Assembly (NCBI GenBank): GCA_944472155.2
Contig: OX235279.1
Span: 52,053,564-52,117,563, forward strand
DNA: 64,000 nt
Direction: 5' to 3'
From: Trichobilharzia szidati
Lineage: Eukaryota; Platyhelminthes; Trematoda; Strigeidida; Schistosomatidae
Of this stretch, positions 24,766-39,000 are shown in pieces. The notes under the pieces were generated by a model. The model was not told where the DNA came from and made no database searches. It worked only from the letters and a program-made list of their open reading frames with translations. The stretch's first letter is position 1. Every line of letters starts with the position of its first letter. Position numbers and translations under genes: made by a program.

Positions 24766-25519
24766 CTAAAACTGTAGTTCTTGCTTTGTTCAAATGGTCA
24801 AACAGTTTAATCAGAAGTGGCTTTAAAGATCTGGAAAAGTGGAACATGTAGCATAAGCTGACTTATGAGCTGCCTGTTGGTGCATGAAAAAAGCATATTG
24901 CACTTAATGCTGAAAATACGTCTGGCAATGTTTTAGAATATGCCCTAGATATATTTAACAAGATTTTTACTAACAGAGATGTGCATAACTCTCGTAAGGA
25001 TTTCAGACCTGGTAAGTGATGTGACTTATCATTATTTAAAAAGACAATTGCAGCGAAGAAAATTTTCTTTTCGACGAAGTCATCATCTAGGCTGTACATT
25101 CGTGTATTTATATCAAGTAGATGGGAAAGTTCCAGAATAATTTCCGGTTAAGGGTCAAATTAATAAAAATTACAATTAGGAATTAGAATGCCATAATAAA
25201 CAGGGGAGCGGATAAAACTCGAACAAAGTAGCATTATAATAACTAAGAAGATTGACATTATGCAATTAGGGGTTAGAAATGTAGAAATAACAAAATATAC
25301 AGGATGTTTCGATAAAAAACTAATATGATGAATAATTGTTTATGCAATCAGGGATTAAATATTTAGAAATAGTAAAATGACAAAATAAACAGGAAGATTG
25401 GATATGAAAATATGGTAGTGTAGACAAGGATTAAGAAAACTTAAAATAACATGAATAAACAGGAAGTTTAGATAAGAAGGGTGATGAGATTGTCATTACT
25501 AAAAAGTTTTTTTACCTGT
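24766..25519. other. Unannotated interval between two PLE copies
   Basis: AT-rich. It contains irregular repetition of aataaacaggaag/ataaacaggggag-type words between 25,190 and 25,460. No gene is supported. Confidence 0.4.
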
Positions 25520-26737
25520 TTATGATGGCCATGGCAGGGACAGGGGTTGGACGTAATTCTTTTGGATACAAAGCATGGGTTTGAGCTTTTGGATAGCTAG
25601 CGCCTCAGCTATGCCCAGATGTCATGATTTAACTCCCTTTGATAGGTTTGACTGAATCTTGTATATTACTTTGAAGGATTTTTCGATAGGCACTGAATGT
25701 CCTGAGTTGACCAGATGCTCTGTCACTGAACTGTATATACGTTTTTGGTCTCCTTTTACTAGCCAGGCTGGGTAGTGTTCGCGAGCGCGTTTTCAAAGTC
25801 GGCACATGGTACGGCCGATGTACTCAGCTCCACAAGAGCAAGTAAACTGATATATGCACGTTGAGGTGGCCCAATGCGACAGCTTGTCTTTCACGTTCTG
25901 GCTGAACAGTTTCTTGCAAGAAAACGTCAGTCGTAGGCTCGCGGCGAAGTATGTTTTCCTAAGAGATTTGCAGAGGCGTTTGCAAAGGATTTCTGCTTCA
26001 ATATCACCTTTGAATTCTAGATTAAGCAGAAGTTTTTTCTTTGGAACGGATTGGACTTGTTCTGAAGTCTTCTTAGATTTGAGATTTTTGTCTATGAACC
26101 TGAGCGGGAAACCGTTTTCCATAAGGGTTTTCCGGAGATTACGCAGTTCTTCTTCAATCACTTCCCCGCTGCATATCTTCCGAATCCTCGAGGAAAGAGC
26201 GTGTATCAGGTTCCTCTTTCTGCTTAGGGGCACGAAGCTTTGAAAGTTGATGAATTGCCCATTCCATGTAGGCTTTCTGTATATGGATCTTTTCAGAGAG
26301 TTGTTGGCGTTTCTTGTCAGCTGGACGTCTAGGAAGTGGAACATTCCGTCGGATTCAGTCTCAAGTGTAAAGTCGATGTTCGGGTGGGCGTTATTGAAGA
26401 TTTGAAGTAGGTTTTTTAAATCACAATTCTCATCACAAATAATGAAAGTATCATCGATGTATCTCTTGTAGAGATGGAGGTCGTTGATAGCTGATGATAA
26501 GGGGTTGTTTTCTAAGCTAGCCAAAAAGCAGTCGGCTAATAGGGGTCCTACGGGAGAACCCATTGCTACTCCACCTACTTGCCTGTATATTTCCTTGTTG
26601 TTATTTGTCATGGCCATGCCTGTGAGACCTGATGTAATGTGTACGATGTGAAAAGGCGGGCAAGTCGGTGAATGTGTATATGTGAATAGAGGAGTAACCA
26701 GCGGAATTTGTCTTGCATCACATTCGCAAATAAACAT
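25520..26737 (-). pseudogene. Penelope-like element RT and GIY-YIG ORF with two in-frame stops
   Basis: The 314-codon frame ending at 25,793 holds RT motif B (GGVAMGSPVGPLLADC, residues 55-70) and motif C (YIDD, residues 93-96). The connector ELRNLRKTLMENGFPLRF, LEFKGDIEAEILCKRL and the start of GIY-YIG (CIYQFTCSCGAEYIGRT, residues 294-310) follow. After a TGA the same frame continues with KRAREHYPAWLVKGDQKR, meets a second TGA near 25,617, and ends SLPWPS at 25,520. It is truncated upstream of motif B, and RT motif A is missing. This family differs from the copies at 10 and 24 kb. A dead retroelement. Confidence 0.9.
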
Positions 26738-29700
26738 GTGTCGTAACTAGGGGTAATTTGCATGTATTCACTCAACATACAACAAGAACAAGGGGATAGG
26801 TTCTATGCGTAATAGCCAACAGGTCATTTTATTGTGTCCCCTATTTCACTTGGGGGGGGACAGAAAACGCACAGAAACAGCCATTTCTGGTATAAACAAC
26901 GCCATGGCAGATTGATGAGATTAGGGTTTTTCACTTTCGGATACCACTGGCTTAAGAATGATATAATTACTATTTGATAGGTTAAAAATTCATCCAAGCA
27001 AAGTAACTATACCAACAAGTCATTACGGACCTTCAGTAGCAACACTTGAAGGATTGTAAATCAGGGAGAAAAGACGCCAGGCCGATCCCATATCTTTCCG
27101 CTCTGATTCTCTCGCCTTTAACAACAGCTGTGGCCATAGCGCAATCCGTGTAAAGAGTAGAGTGGAGTACTTATAATCATACGGAGAAAATAGGACTATG
27201 TTCAAACGGACTATCATCTTGAAACACATCATGTAAAGCCACTCCCTACCCCTACCTTATCTTCCTCATCCCACTTTTCTGACTAATGTATCTATCTATT
27301 CACTTACTTTTCAACTGCTAAATTTCACCATCTGTTGGAGCCACTGCACGGATAACTTTCTGAAGAAATGGACACACAGAACAAATTCAAAACAAAATCA
27401 AATGACCCCAAATGGAATTATATTGGTAAGAGACTGTGGAACCTGTGTAAGATTATTGTTCCGTAAAACGAAATTTATCAGATAGACATGGAACAAACCT
27501 TCAAATATGAGATTATCCGGCATCCAAATACCAAGAACACAATGACTGAAAACAAAGTGACTTGCAGTTAACGAAAATGTGCATTCAAACAAAAATTGTA
27601 GTGCAGTCTAATGGACCACAAACGGTCTAACGGTCAAAATAGTACTATGTTATGTAACCATTTTCTAACACTGCATTACTTATATATAGACGTTTATTTC
27701 AAATTCGTCACTACTACTTATGGCGCGTCTGATTGGTCGTTAGAGGTCTTTACTGGATTATATTGTTTTGGGTTGCTATAAATTAGAGTCACCGTTTATT
27801 TACTTAATATTAGGTTAATTCACTCTAGTCTATTTATTTAAGCCGTAGGTTTACTTTGATGCCGTGAAAGATGCTCCATATCTTCGTGATATATGACAAT
27901 ACGAAACTTGGTAGCCAGAAGAACTTATGTAAACGCCTTAATTTTCAGATAGTTATTATTCTCTCGTTTTGAAACCATTCTTACCTAAGAGTCTAAAATC
28001 AAATCAGTTAGTCATCTATCATATTCTAGGACTACAAGTACACCTCTAGTCATTTTTTCATCATCAAAGCCCCAGACTGGATTAATTATTTAGAAAAATG
28101 CAACTAGTCTGTTGAAGTAATTAAGCAGCGGCCTTCCCACCTAAGTACCTGACTGGGTAATTTGCTCTGGAATATCGATTTGTTTTGGAATACCTATCAC
28201 TATATCTTTGACAATATTTGCGCCTCTCCTCTTTTTCCCATTTTCTCCTTTACTTATACATTCAGGGGCATTCCTTTTCTCTTCGACGTCCCAGACATTT
28301 CCACATAGTGTCTCAACCTCAGTAAATGGCTTACTGCACTTTATATATTAACCCGCTTCATATATATATATATATATATCTGTTATGCCATAACCAGTAA
28401 CTGCTAAAGTTTGGAAAGTAAACATCCACTTCCCTTAGACAGTATATTTTCTATTAATTTTCTCATAACTATTGGAAACATAAATAAAAAACAAAATCAA
28501 GCGGTTGGTGAGTTCATGGATAATCACATTACTATTGCAGTCATGAACTGATTCTTTGATTCAGTTATTCAGGGGAATCACGGGACTTAACAAAGTTAAC
28601 TTGGTTCAGAAATTTTTGAAATAAATAAAGAAAGTGGAAATGACTGGAGATACTACAAATTTTCAAGTAATTTAATGAAAAGTGAAATTTCAAGCAAATT
28701 TGGTTGGAATTTTTTGAAAAGGCGAAAATTAGTGGAAAAGTAAGATGCAGGATCACCTACAGAAAACTTTTCAGAGGTTATATAAATTGATAATAAATAA
28801 TACAAACATACCTCATGCTTATGTAAGTATGACACGTTGCTGTTTGGTATTTTTCAAATTATTAGTGAAGTGTTACTAAGCAAACAGGCGAACGAACAAA
28901 CATATAAGCACAACAAACCTAAGTTTCATTTACATGAAAAAAAAAAGTGATATACATAGAAGTATATCTCACCTTACAAAACAGTTTACATCATAACTTC
29001 AGCAAAAAACAAAAAATGAGGGAACATGACATCACTAGTAAGTATTAAAGCATTCAATGAACTTGATTATTGCATAGAAGTGACCAAAGTGTATATATGG
29101 GATAAACGTAAACAGCAGAAGGGACAGAAAAGTCAAGTTCAATTTATCAGGCATATGCACAACTCTAAATGCTAATAATCAAGATTTCTAGATACAATGA
29201 AAGAAGTACAATCGTTATCATTTTAATCATTTAAATAATCGTTGAAAACAAATTTGATTTCTATGTACAAAACACAGGTGGACATACATGAGCATGTGCC
29301 TGTCGAATGATTCACAGACAAAATCGAAAGCTGCATAAATAACAATACCGATGGTAATCGCATTGCAGGAACATAACGCATGCACCAATCACAGAACAAA
29401 AGTGCCCAGAAAACTGTTTTTGTTAACCTTATAATAAACAAACACGATTAACTGTCACTTCTTGGAAGAAGAAAATGCAAGCAGTTTGAAAATGTAAGTA
29501 GATAGTGGATTTCATTGAATACATTTCAAAGTGTTACATTCACGTGGTTTTTTTTCTATATGTTCGGTTATTTTTTTTTCTTTCCACCCAGTTTGCATAC
29601 AACATAACCAAATGTCAACATTCAATATAAGTGTCTAGTGAAAGCCTTGCTAATCACACAATGAAATAAGCAACTGATGTTATTCACCAGTCAGTTCATT

Positions 29701-29909
29701 CTTTTTATATGCCAAATCGATTTTTCTAACCAAGCAAAACACACCAAAAACTAAAGTCAAATAAACAGATAAAAGCGAACAAACACACAAGCAAATAATC
29801 ATAATTGCATAATCAGATTCAAAGGAAATAAACAATATAATTTAAATTAAGACATCCCACTTAGCATAACTGAATAAAAAATAAAGACAGGTGGAGCATA
29901 CAATCCACT
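26738..29909. other. Unannotated interval, including the 3' flank of Rbfox
   Basis: About 3.2 kb. It contains a (TA)n run at about 28,360-28,379 and poly-A/poly-T tracts. The Rbfox 3' UTR should lie in the last part (below 29,910), but I could not fix its end. No other gene is recognised. Confidence 0.45.
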
Positions 29910-30072
29910 TTAATAAGGCGAGAAACGTTGATAACTTGAATTTGTTCGATAAATTGCAGGTGTGGTGACAACTGCATTGTTTAGTGCATAGCCAGCTGCA
30001 AGTCTGTTTAAATAGGGATCCATACTAGCTGCTGCTGCGGCGGCGGCGGCTGCATTTAAATCCGGCAGGTAA
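29910..30072 (-). CDS. RBFOX: Rbfox exon 8 (C-terminus and stop)
   Basis: 163 nt with aattctag acceptor. It completes a split Ser, then reads YLPDLN, nine Ala, [14 protein letters not shown] and ends [13 protein letters not shown] with TAA at 29,910. The R-F-S-P-Y end matches the R-F-A-P-Y end of animal RBFOX proteins. Confidence 0.93.
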
Positions 30073-33000
30073 CTAGAATTAGAATTAGTGAAAAACTTTT
30101 TATAGATTATTCTAGTCATATCGGACTAAGTATTAAATCACCAAAGACTTCTCAAAAAGAAACTATATGTTAGATAGCCTTACTGTTCAGCAGATAAACA
30201 AGGCTGAATGGCTAGTTTATGCACAATACTAATTCACGGCTCATTGTCTTCTGTCTATTCATCCTTCTCTTTGTACATAGGAATACTAGTGACAACGTCA
30301 TTACCTAAAACTGGAAACCAAAAGCCCGAAATCATGGGAATAATAAAATTTCCTCATAATAAAATAATTCCAAAGGTCTTAAAGCACAATTTTATCTCCC
30401 TCATTAACGTGTATATTCCGTGAGAAACGCTGCAGTCTATGTAGGGATTATTATGACCTTCATCTAAAGCCTATATCATTCCAACAGAAAACGGAATGTG
30501 GAATCCGTGAGTATTTTTCTCCCTTCACGTCCCCCAGTGGAACATAGGGTTTCAAGCTTGTGGCTTGAAGTTTCTGTAGCAGTGTTTATTTTACAGGGTG
30601 GGGTTGCTAGCCTCATGCCCAACCTTTCCTCTTCACCAGAAATATTTCTGGCATAGCGAGGTAAAGGAGTGCGTCGGCCGGGGATCGAAACCCGGACCAT
30701 GTGCATGGTCGGCGAGCGTCCTAACTGCTATGCCACTGACGCACTACCCGTAAGTATAAGTTTCCTAAAGGTTAAACAATGCCCAGTAACAGAAAACTCA
30801 ATTATTCAGTTTTCATCTGATCAACTGCAGCCGTTTTAAATAAGTTATGGCAGAATAGTGGTAACAACTTATATGACATGTTAAAACATGAAATCTTCAA
30901 AATAGTTATATTTATTCAATATATTGTCACTTTCACGCTTTTAGGACAGAAAAGTGTTACATGCAACCAAATGTTTGAATTTTCTTTTGTAAAATTATTA
31001 CTTAAGGGTTTGCGAGTCATCTATATCTTCATATAGTAGAAAGCAATACTTCTGGAATACATGATAAAAATTAATGTTTAATCAATAAAATTCTTGTACT
31101 GTGTGGTAGACTACCTATAAAGACTTACGACATAACTGTTGGACTAACAGACGTCTGTGTAGGAAAATGTTGAGAAGCTGCAGCCATCACAGATTGATTT
31201 GTTCCAGAAAGAGAAGCCTGGGACATTCCTGACGCATTTGATCCGCTAACTGAAGCTTGACCAGAGGAAACTGAAGTGTAACTACCATTCGTCTGTATCT
31301 GCACAGCGGACACATTTTGTGAACCAGAAGCAGAGCTGACGAGTACATTTGGGTTATTTGTTCCAGACCGGTTGGATGTCAAATTATTAGGATTAAGTGA
31401 AGTTGATGAATTTGAAAAAGCTCTCAGCATGTTGGCAGCTACAGCTGCAGCTGCCTGAGATGGTGATAAGTTTCCACACAACCCAACTGTGTTACCGGAA
31501 ATTGATCCTGTCAAGCTATCAATGGGATTATTGACAGAAAGACTAACAGGAGTAAAGCCAGCTGCCACGGCTGCGGCTAGAGCTCTTTGGTTTGCCTGGA
31601 TTTGCTGCTGTTGCTGTTGGATACGATGCTGTAATTCAAGTTCAACTCCCATATTTGAACTAGGATCGAACCACTGAACCTATTGAAGCATTAACACATA
31701 ATATATATTTTGCTTTAGACATGTACTTATTTATTCATGGATTAAACTGAATTGATGAAATGTTTCACGAAAGAAGTTTTATTATATTCTCCTGATAATT
31801 ATCTTAGAAAACATATAAAGTTAGAGATATAATATCTTATGATTTCTTAAATGAGTCACATTTTAATGAAACAACGTTTCGCAATAACTTAGCCATTTTT
31901 TTAAAATTTAAGTGATTTTAGTGCAAAATTGTTAAACTTTCTCATTTCTTTGTAGTAATATTAAATACCTTAACGATAAGTAACTTCAGCTATAGTTCCC
32001 ATACTGTATCCAGGTTACCACGTAAATTTTATAATTAAAAGACATGATTACGATGATCCATGCTTTTAAATTTTCAACTTTTCCACCAATTTGTGTATAT
32101 TCGGTATATTATCATTGAAATAAATACACATTTGTGTTTACGCTCAATTGCATAAAACGTTTGTTGAGAACTATCTCAAGCCCCATTTGTTTGTACTAAA
32201 TATTTCAAATGTATTTACAATATTTCTGATTTGGTTCTCCATAACATATCAGTAGAATACCTAACCGTGAGACTTAGTGGCTATAAATTCGAATAACATC
32301 AAATAGATACTACAATAAATATGTGAAGTAGCTAAATGACTCTTTGACTTTGAGTGTTTTTGTTTCAAGAAGAATGTGGAGATATTGTTTTTGAAATAGC
32401 TATGCAATATTCCATTCACTTTGGTTTCTAAAATTAATTTAATTCAGATAAGTAATAGCAGATTTTATGAGTATAAATATTGAAAGGTAAAAAGACATGT
32501 GGGTTTCTCACCAGTGGTGCAGGTGCACTTGATCCCAAAAGGGGTACGGTCTGAGGAAGCATTGCCATGGCTGCCAGGGAATTAGTCAAACTAGCTGCTT
32601 GTGACGGTGATCCAAAGGTTTGGATGACAGTCGAAGGTGTATTACCACTAGCATTTCCATTATTGTTGACCAAACATCCATTGCTTGCATTACCTATTCC
32701 ACCAAATGCTGCTGCTGCATAACTGGCCAGCAGTGCTGCGGTGTTTGGATCGGCTCCAGCTAAACAGAATGCAGCTGCAGCTGCTGGATTGTAATTCACG
32801 GGTGCACCTGACGCACTAGCCATTGCAGCTGCTAATAAAGCTTGGTTAGCATTAAGAGAATTGCATGATGGCATCGCAGCGATATTTGTTAGTGTGGGTG
32901 CTGTAGCCGAGAAAGTGGCTGGATTCTGCAAGATTCCACCAATACCTGAGGCAACAACCATTGATGCAAGATTTCCTGGAGTTGACATAGAAACCATTGG

Positions 33001-36000
33001 TAACCCTCCAGTAAGCCCGGCAGCACCACGCAAGGCTGCAGCAGCGGCAGCTATGGCAGCAGTTGAAGATGTACTTGGTACAAGAGCTCTAACACCTCGA
33101 AGTGTTGTTGCGGCTGAAATAATAAAGAGGTAGATAATCACAAAATTTATTTATCTTCTGAATCAACAGTTAACAATACAACAACAAAACCATTATAATG
33201 ATTCCTCTTTGTGAACTTGAAAAGATTGTACTTGAAAATAAACTCTGTTATTTCCAAAAAAAGTAGTCACCATTATCACAATTATTTAGTTTTCACATTA
33301 TGAGACAGCTAGAAAACACATGAAAGTGTTAACCATTAAATTTAGTCTTTCCTCACAAACTGCTTGAGCACAGTTTGATGACAGAACCCGTCTTTGCTAT
33401 CCTGATATAAGAAAAGGAGCACATCACTTAGTGAGGAAACACATTAGCTGTTAAATATTATACTTCTACATAGTTTCACAATCTTATTTAGCCTTAAACA
33501 CTATACTGACCGAAACGTTCCTACACTTGTTGTCATCAGAGGTGCTAGTATGTAACTCTGACTTTTTCTGAGAAAGTGAAGTAAACTGTGCTGTTCGATC
33601 ATTCGAATATAATCAAAGAATCTGGTCAGTAGAAGAAATCACTGCAGAATGCTGACCACTATCGTATGGTTTCACTCCGTAATTTATATACTTCTGCATA
33701 CACAAGATAGAAAATTGAGTTTTAAAAAACCATAATCTCTATTCCCTTTCTTTTTGCCAGTGAGATTTATACAAGAGGATAACATCAGAATTTACGAAAA
33801 TTTAGTACGAACATGGATTACTGTTAGAAAAGTCATCATGTCTATGAAATACTTATTTTTGAAAGAAAGTCCAACATTTTTCTTCATAAATTACATTCAC
33901 TTCAAGGATTTCGAATACCCTAAACGAGTTAGCTGAATTTTTATATCTCATTAACACTAATTTAGTCAAAAAACTCATTTAAATGAAACTCTATTAATTT
34001 CAGCTTCATGTGAAGAATCATGTGCTGTCTGTTAGTGCTTTCGATACACAACCCGAGTGCTGTTTCCAAATTTTCAAGCTGGAAATATAAAATTCCAATA
34101 AGAAATCTTTGTTTCGGAGAATAATATTCTAGCTGTTGGATTATTAAACCACTAGGTGATCTATACTGGCGATAAGGTTGTGTTTAGAGACTTGAACCGG
34201 AAATCTTACTTGTAGATAAACCCATCAGCAACAAATCTACATCGGGTAAAACTATCTACTGTCTTTATCATATACAGAATTATTCTATTCCAACTAAGTA
34301 CATGTCATCCTTCAAAATGCTCATAGTTAAACTATTCTTCATCAGTGTTTTAGATAGCTACAAAGTATTACTTCTGGTGTGTAGCTCCGTTTATGGCTTG
34401 TAAGCGCTTCGAGTTAAACAGTAAACAACAGCAATGAACTTACTTTTTAAGAGCGTTGGTGATTCAGACTTCTTCTTCGTCATTACACGTGCAGTAGCGT
34501 TATTAATCTAGTAAATAGAAGGATAGACATCCATGTACACAGGTTCATTAAATCCTATCTTTGATGTGAAGTACTCGCAGTCATAGAGTAGTAAAAAATT
34601 AAAATGGTGACCAAACGAATAAGATTTGAGTTAAGAAAAACAAAACAGCATGGATATTGATATTCAGTGCAATACCAAACACCAAGTTGACTGATAGTTA
34701 TCAATGAAATTCAATGACAAATAAACTTGCACTTTGATAACAAATTCATAAAAAGAAAAAAAAGTCCAATTAAATCAGAACTAACTGTTCAGCGAAAAGA
34801 TTTTTTTACGTCAAATTAACTCACTTTGCTGTAGAGTGGCAAATATATGTAATTATTTTTTTATTTGCGCATTCAATTTGTTAAACATAGCAAAACAATA
34901 AAAGTTAATTAGCTGGGAATATTGCTTTTATCAAAATATTTAAAACAGTGAATACTGGTGACTGAATGGGTGAAGATTAGTGAGTTCAGACTAGAAGTTG
35001 CATAATACAAATAAATAACTTGAATACGACTATATATCTTGAAGTAGAATTTACAGCATCCACTTTGAATTCAAATAGAGGAATGTTTATCTGAGAACGA
35101 AGGTATGTGAAATTTCAGTTCGGAACTATTGCTTGTTTCCAGTAACTTCCAGATTCACTGTCAATTCAGCATAAGTTTTGTGAATATTACAATAATACTA
35201 TTGATTTTTATGCTATATTACGTTATTAAGTGATTATAATAATAATAATAATAATATAGTTTTGAGAATAACTATTTTTTTGATTATTTATTTTTGATTA
35301 TAGCTTGATTCCACACCGTATTTCTGGTACAACTATGGAATTTTCAGCATGTGATATCGGTAGCCCAGACTTTGCAGGTCGACCATTGATATGGGGTGTG
35401 CGTCGGCAGGGGAGAAATTCAGTTCATATTGTTTGAAATGAATTCTAAAGATAAGTCTCCTTCTAACAGATAAGCTACTGGGAATTTTGAGTAGGGATGA
35501 TAACTCAAAATTAGCATCATCTTGTTGATCGGTTCCCTCAGAAAGCAAGTAAAAATCCTTCACATCATAGATGAAATAGACATTCTTCATCAATAAGTTC
35601 AGTACTAAGTATCGAAGTCCTTACATTTCTATTAACCTAAAGCATCCACCAAGAGCAGTCAGCTTCAGAAGCTTTCAGTTAGAATTATGTTTATGAAAAG
35701 TTTGTAATTATAGAAACAGTTTGTGTCAAACTTTATAACTCCTGCTTACTCATCTGGTAACATGAAAGTCTTTTAGTTCTTTAGCAGTAGTGTAACAACA
35801 GAAGGCAAGACACCGGAGCCAAGGTATGTTTTTCATTATATATATATATATAGCATTCTTTTGTTAACGCAGTATATAACCATGGGAAATGTATTCTGTC
35901 TCTACTATCAAATAGAATGTTCAAATAGATATATTGTAGGCAGTATTGAACTGTGGGAATATGTGAGCATAATATTCCGTCGGCAGATATTGTCCATATC

Positions 36001-39000
36001 ACACCAACACAGTAGTACACTGACGAACAATAAAGTTTGTTGGTATACATAACCGAGAGCAACTCAGATATCTACTACTATAAAGAAATCTGGAATTTCA
36101 TTTCTAAGCATGTGTTGATCATTCATATAAAAGGCTAACTTAATGCTACTTCAAAGATGCAAAATTTGGCATTAACAATTGATAGTTAGTCTGGAATAAT
36201 CAATTATACGTGTCAAACTGATAAACTTATTAAAAAACTGATTTTCTATATCTTGAATAAGTTCATTGTCTTGAAATAGTTGTGTTTTCTAAGCTAGCTG
36301 ATTTAATTGCAAAGCTTTCATCGTCCTTCTGGATAACATCTTCAGCGCATGTTTTAGTATGAAATGAACTCATTGGAATTCTCCATGAATGATATAACTG
36401 TGTCAAATGGCAACCGTGAAGAATTCCAATGAGTCCATTTTATACTAAAATATGCTCTGAAGATGTTGTCCAAAAGGACGACGAAAGCTTCGCAATTAAA
36501 TCAACCAGCTCAGAGAACACAACTAATTCAACATCATCCACTTGAGCTACAAATTTTATTATTTCAAGTTCATTATCTTTCAAACGTATGACAGTGACTC
36601 TCTACATACAGTAACATAGCATGTATCAACCTTTTATCCAATTAAAAATTACAGATATTAATAATGACTAGTGGTTAAATTTTATCAGCATTGAAAAAAA
36701 GCGAACATATTAATTCAGCGAAACAGGATTTTTTTGCAAATAAATGCTGTCTTTAAAAACAACTTAAAAATGCTAAATGGTTAGTGGATAAAAGCTATAC
36801 CTGTGAAATTGACGGATTATTTAAAGTGTAACAGTCAATGTTTGGTGATAGTCAAGGTTGCCATATTGTCAGGTTGAAAATAAAACTTAAAATATAGCAT
36901 ACAGACCAACCTGATAACTAATGACTGTTCAACTTAACAGTATTTGTATCTAGAAGCTATCTCAGCAAATAATGAACGTATGATAGATTAATAAATTCTA
37001 TTGCTTACACCATCAGATATCGAACAATATACTACTTCAAGATAAAGAAATCAAAAGCGATACGGACTACAGTGGTGTAGCTGACGTCTAATCTTCAAAT
37101 GACAGAAAGACAATCTTGACTGGTGGAGTTATTCTGTTCAACGTACTTTGTGAGTGGCACATTGGTTATTTTTCATTGTGAAATTATCACGGTAAAATGA
37201 TGCACCACCTAAGATGTAGTGTATATAGACACATACGAAAACACAGAGTGATAAATAAATGACGGTGTCACTTAACCATTCATGCATCATCGCTTACATA
37301 ATAACGTTCCATATACAGACTCTCACAACTGAATATTTAGCAGACTTTGGCTTACTACTTGTCAAATTTTACCGAATCAATGTTCTAGGCTTACTCTTTA
37401 ACCAAAGAAAGTTGGAAGTAATTACAACGATATCATTTAGCACACTGAATTGTTCTGAAAAAGCCAACACATTAAAACAACATGTCATGCATACAATACA
37501 CATGTTTGAATTCCCAGTTTTCCCCGAATATTAGTTGATTTCGTTTTAGTCAACTAATTTTTGTCCTGAGTGAATTTAAATTCAGAGAACTCATCTTTGT
37601 TTTTGAAGGGTTGACTTGTAGAGATTTGATTTGTTTTTGAAGTTTGACCACGCATTGATATCAGTTAAAGAAACACTGAAAACCGGGGAAGACTGGACAG
37701 TTGTTTCGTCATTAGTTGGGACTCATTGACAATGCGTACCCACCGGATTTCGAATACAGGACCTTCCGATTATAAGGCAAGCTCGTAGACCATCCCTACA
37801 AATCAACTCTTGAAAAATTAATCTGATATTTGCTAGTGACCGGCAGCAGGACGGAGTTTCCTGGAGTTCTAGGTGAGAATTCATGACCACTGGGGTCCAT
37901 GCAGTCGTCAGTGAGGATAACATTGGCTGGTGGTCACGCTAAAATCACGAATCGGCAGAAGTTAGAATTCATGGGCCACTGAGTCGGCTCCCAGTGGCTC
38001 AGTGGTTTGCCAGTTTACCTTGTAACCGGAAGGTCCTGGGTTCGAGACCCGGTAGGTGCATGCTCCCGATGATTCCCTAACTAGGACGAAACAGCTGTCC
38101 AGTACTTCTTGACTTTAAGTGGTTCTCTAACTGATATCAATCGGCGGTCATCTTTATTTGTTGAAATGATCATTGAAGTTAAGACAGACAAAAGTTTCGA
38201 ATCCATTTCAAAAACTGCTACGATTTAAGAGTTCCATTCAAACTCAAGTACTAATCTTTCATATTATCCATGTAATATAAACATAAGTATAGGTCCGATT
38301 TTAGTATGTAGTATGTTAACTAAGAAATATTGTAGAAAGTATATGACTGTTTACAGAAATGTGTCGGACATATCCATCATATCATTCTCAAAGCCTCTCT
38401 GAAAAGCAATGATCTTAAATTATAGGGACAGATCTTGCTTTATGGGACTGCATAGTGAGGAGAAAGGAGTTATGCTATGTTGTGGGCTGAAAAACTCAAA
38501 AATCCTAATCAATGAAATCCGGGTGTGATTCAATAACTAAGTTGTTCTAGCGGGACCTGAAAGTTTTGAGAAACTTTTTACTTGATGCACAATCCTCAAG
38601 CAGTCATTAACGGAACTGTTTATTTTAAAAAGGTAACCCTCGAACTGACCAGGTCTAAGGACCAGATTCAGCTATCTACCTAATTAATCCAAGGTGGCTT
38701 GCAAACAAATATATGAAAAAAAATCTTAAGAAAGTAAATACTGCAAAATCTATGCGAAAATTTAGTGTGCCCACAGAACGTGTTCAGTTTACTTCAGTAA
38801 ATCAGCTGTATGAAGCATAAATAATACCAATAACCCATTGAAAACACTTTGGTTGGAGGAATTCAATGGCTTGTCGAATAACACTATTGAATTTAAAGAG
38901 ACGGCCACGAGTTCTAGTCTGTTTAAATAACATCAGATACGGGGATGCAGATGTACCTGATTGGCGAATCCTAAACAAGACGAAACACCAACTATTTACT

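Noticed and set aside
33500..33545. Possible hammerhead or PLE end (ctgatgacaacaagtg ... gaacgtttcgg on minus)
   Set aside because: The CTGATGA box is present, but no stem II hairpin followed by GAAA can be drawn.
35333..35593. 86-codon frame in Rbfox intron 4 resembling a retroelement piece
   Set aside because: Reads [19 protein letters not shown], which I could not place in any family; too little to call.
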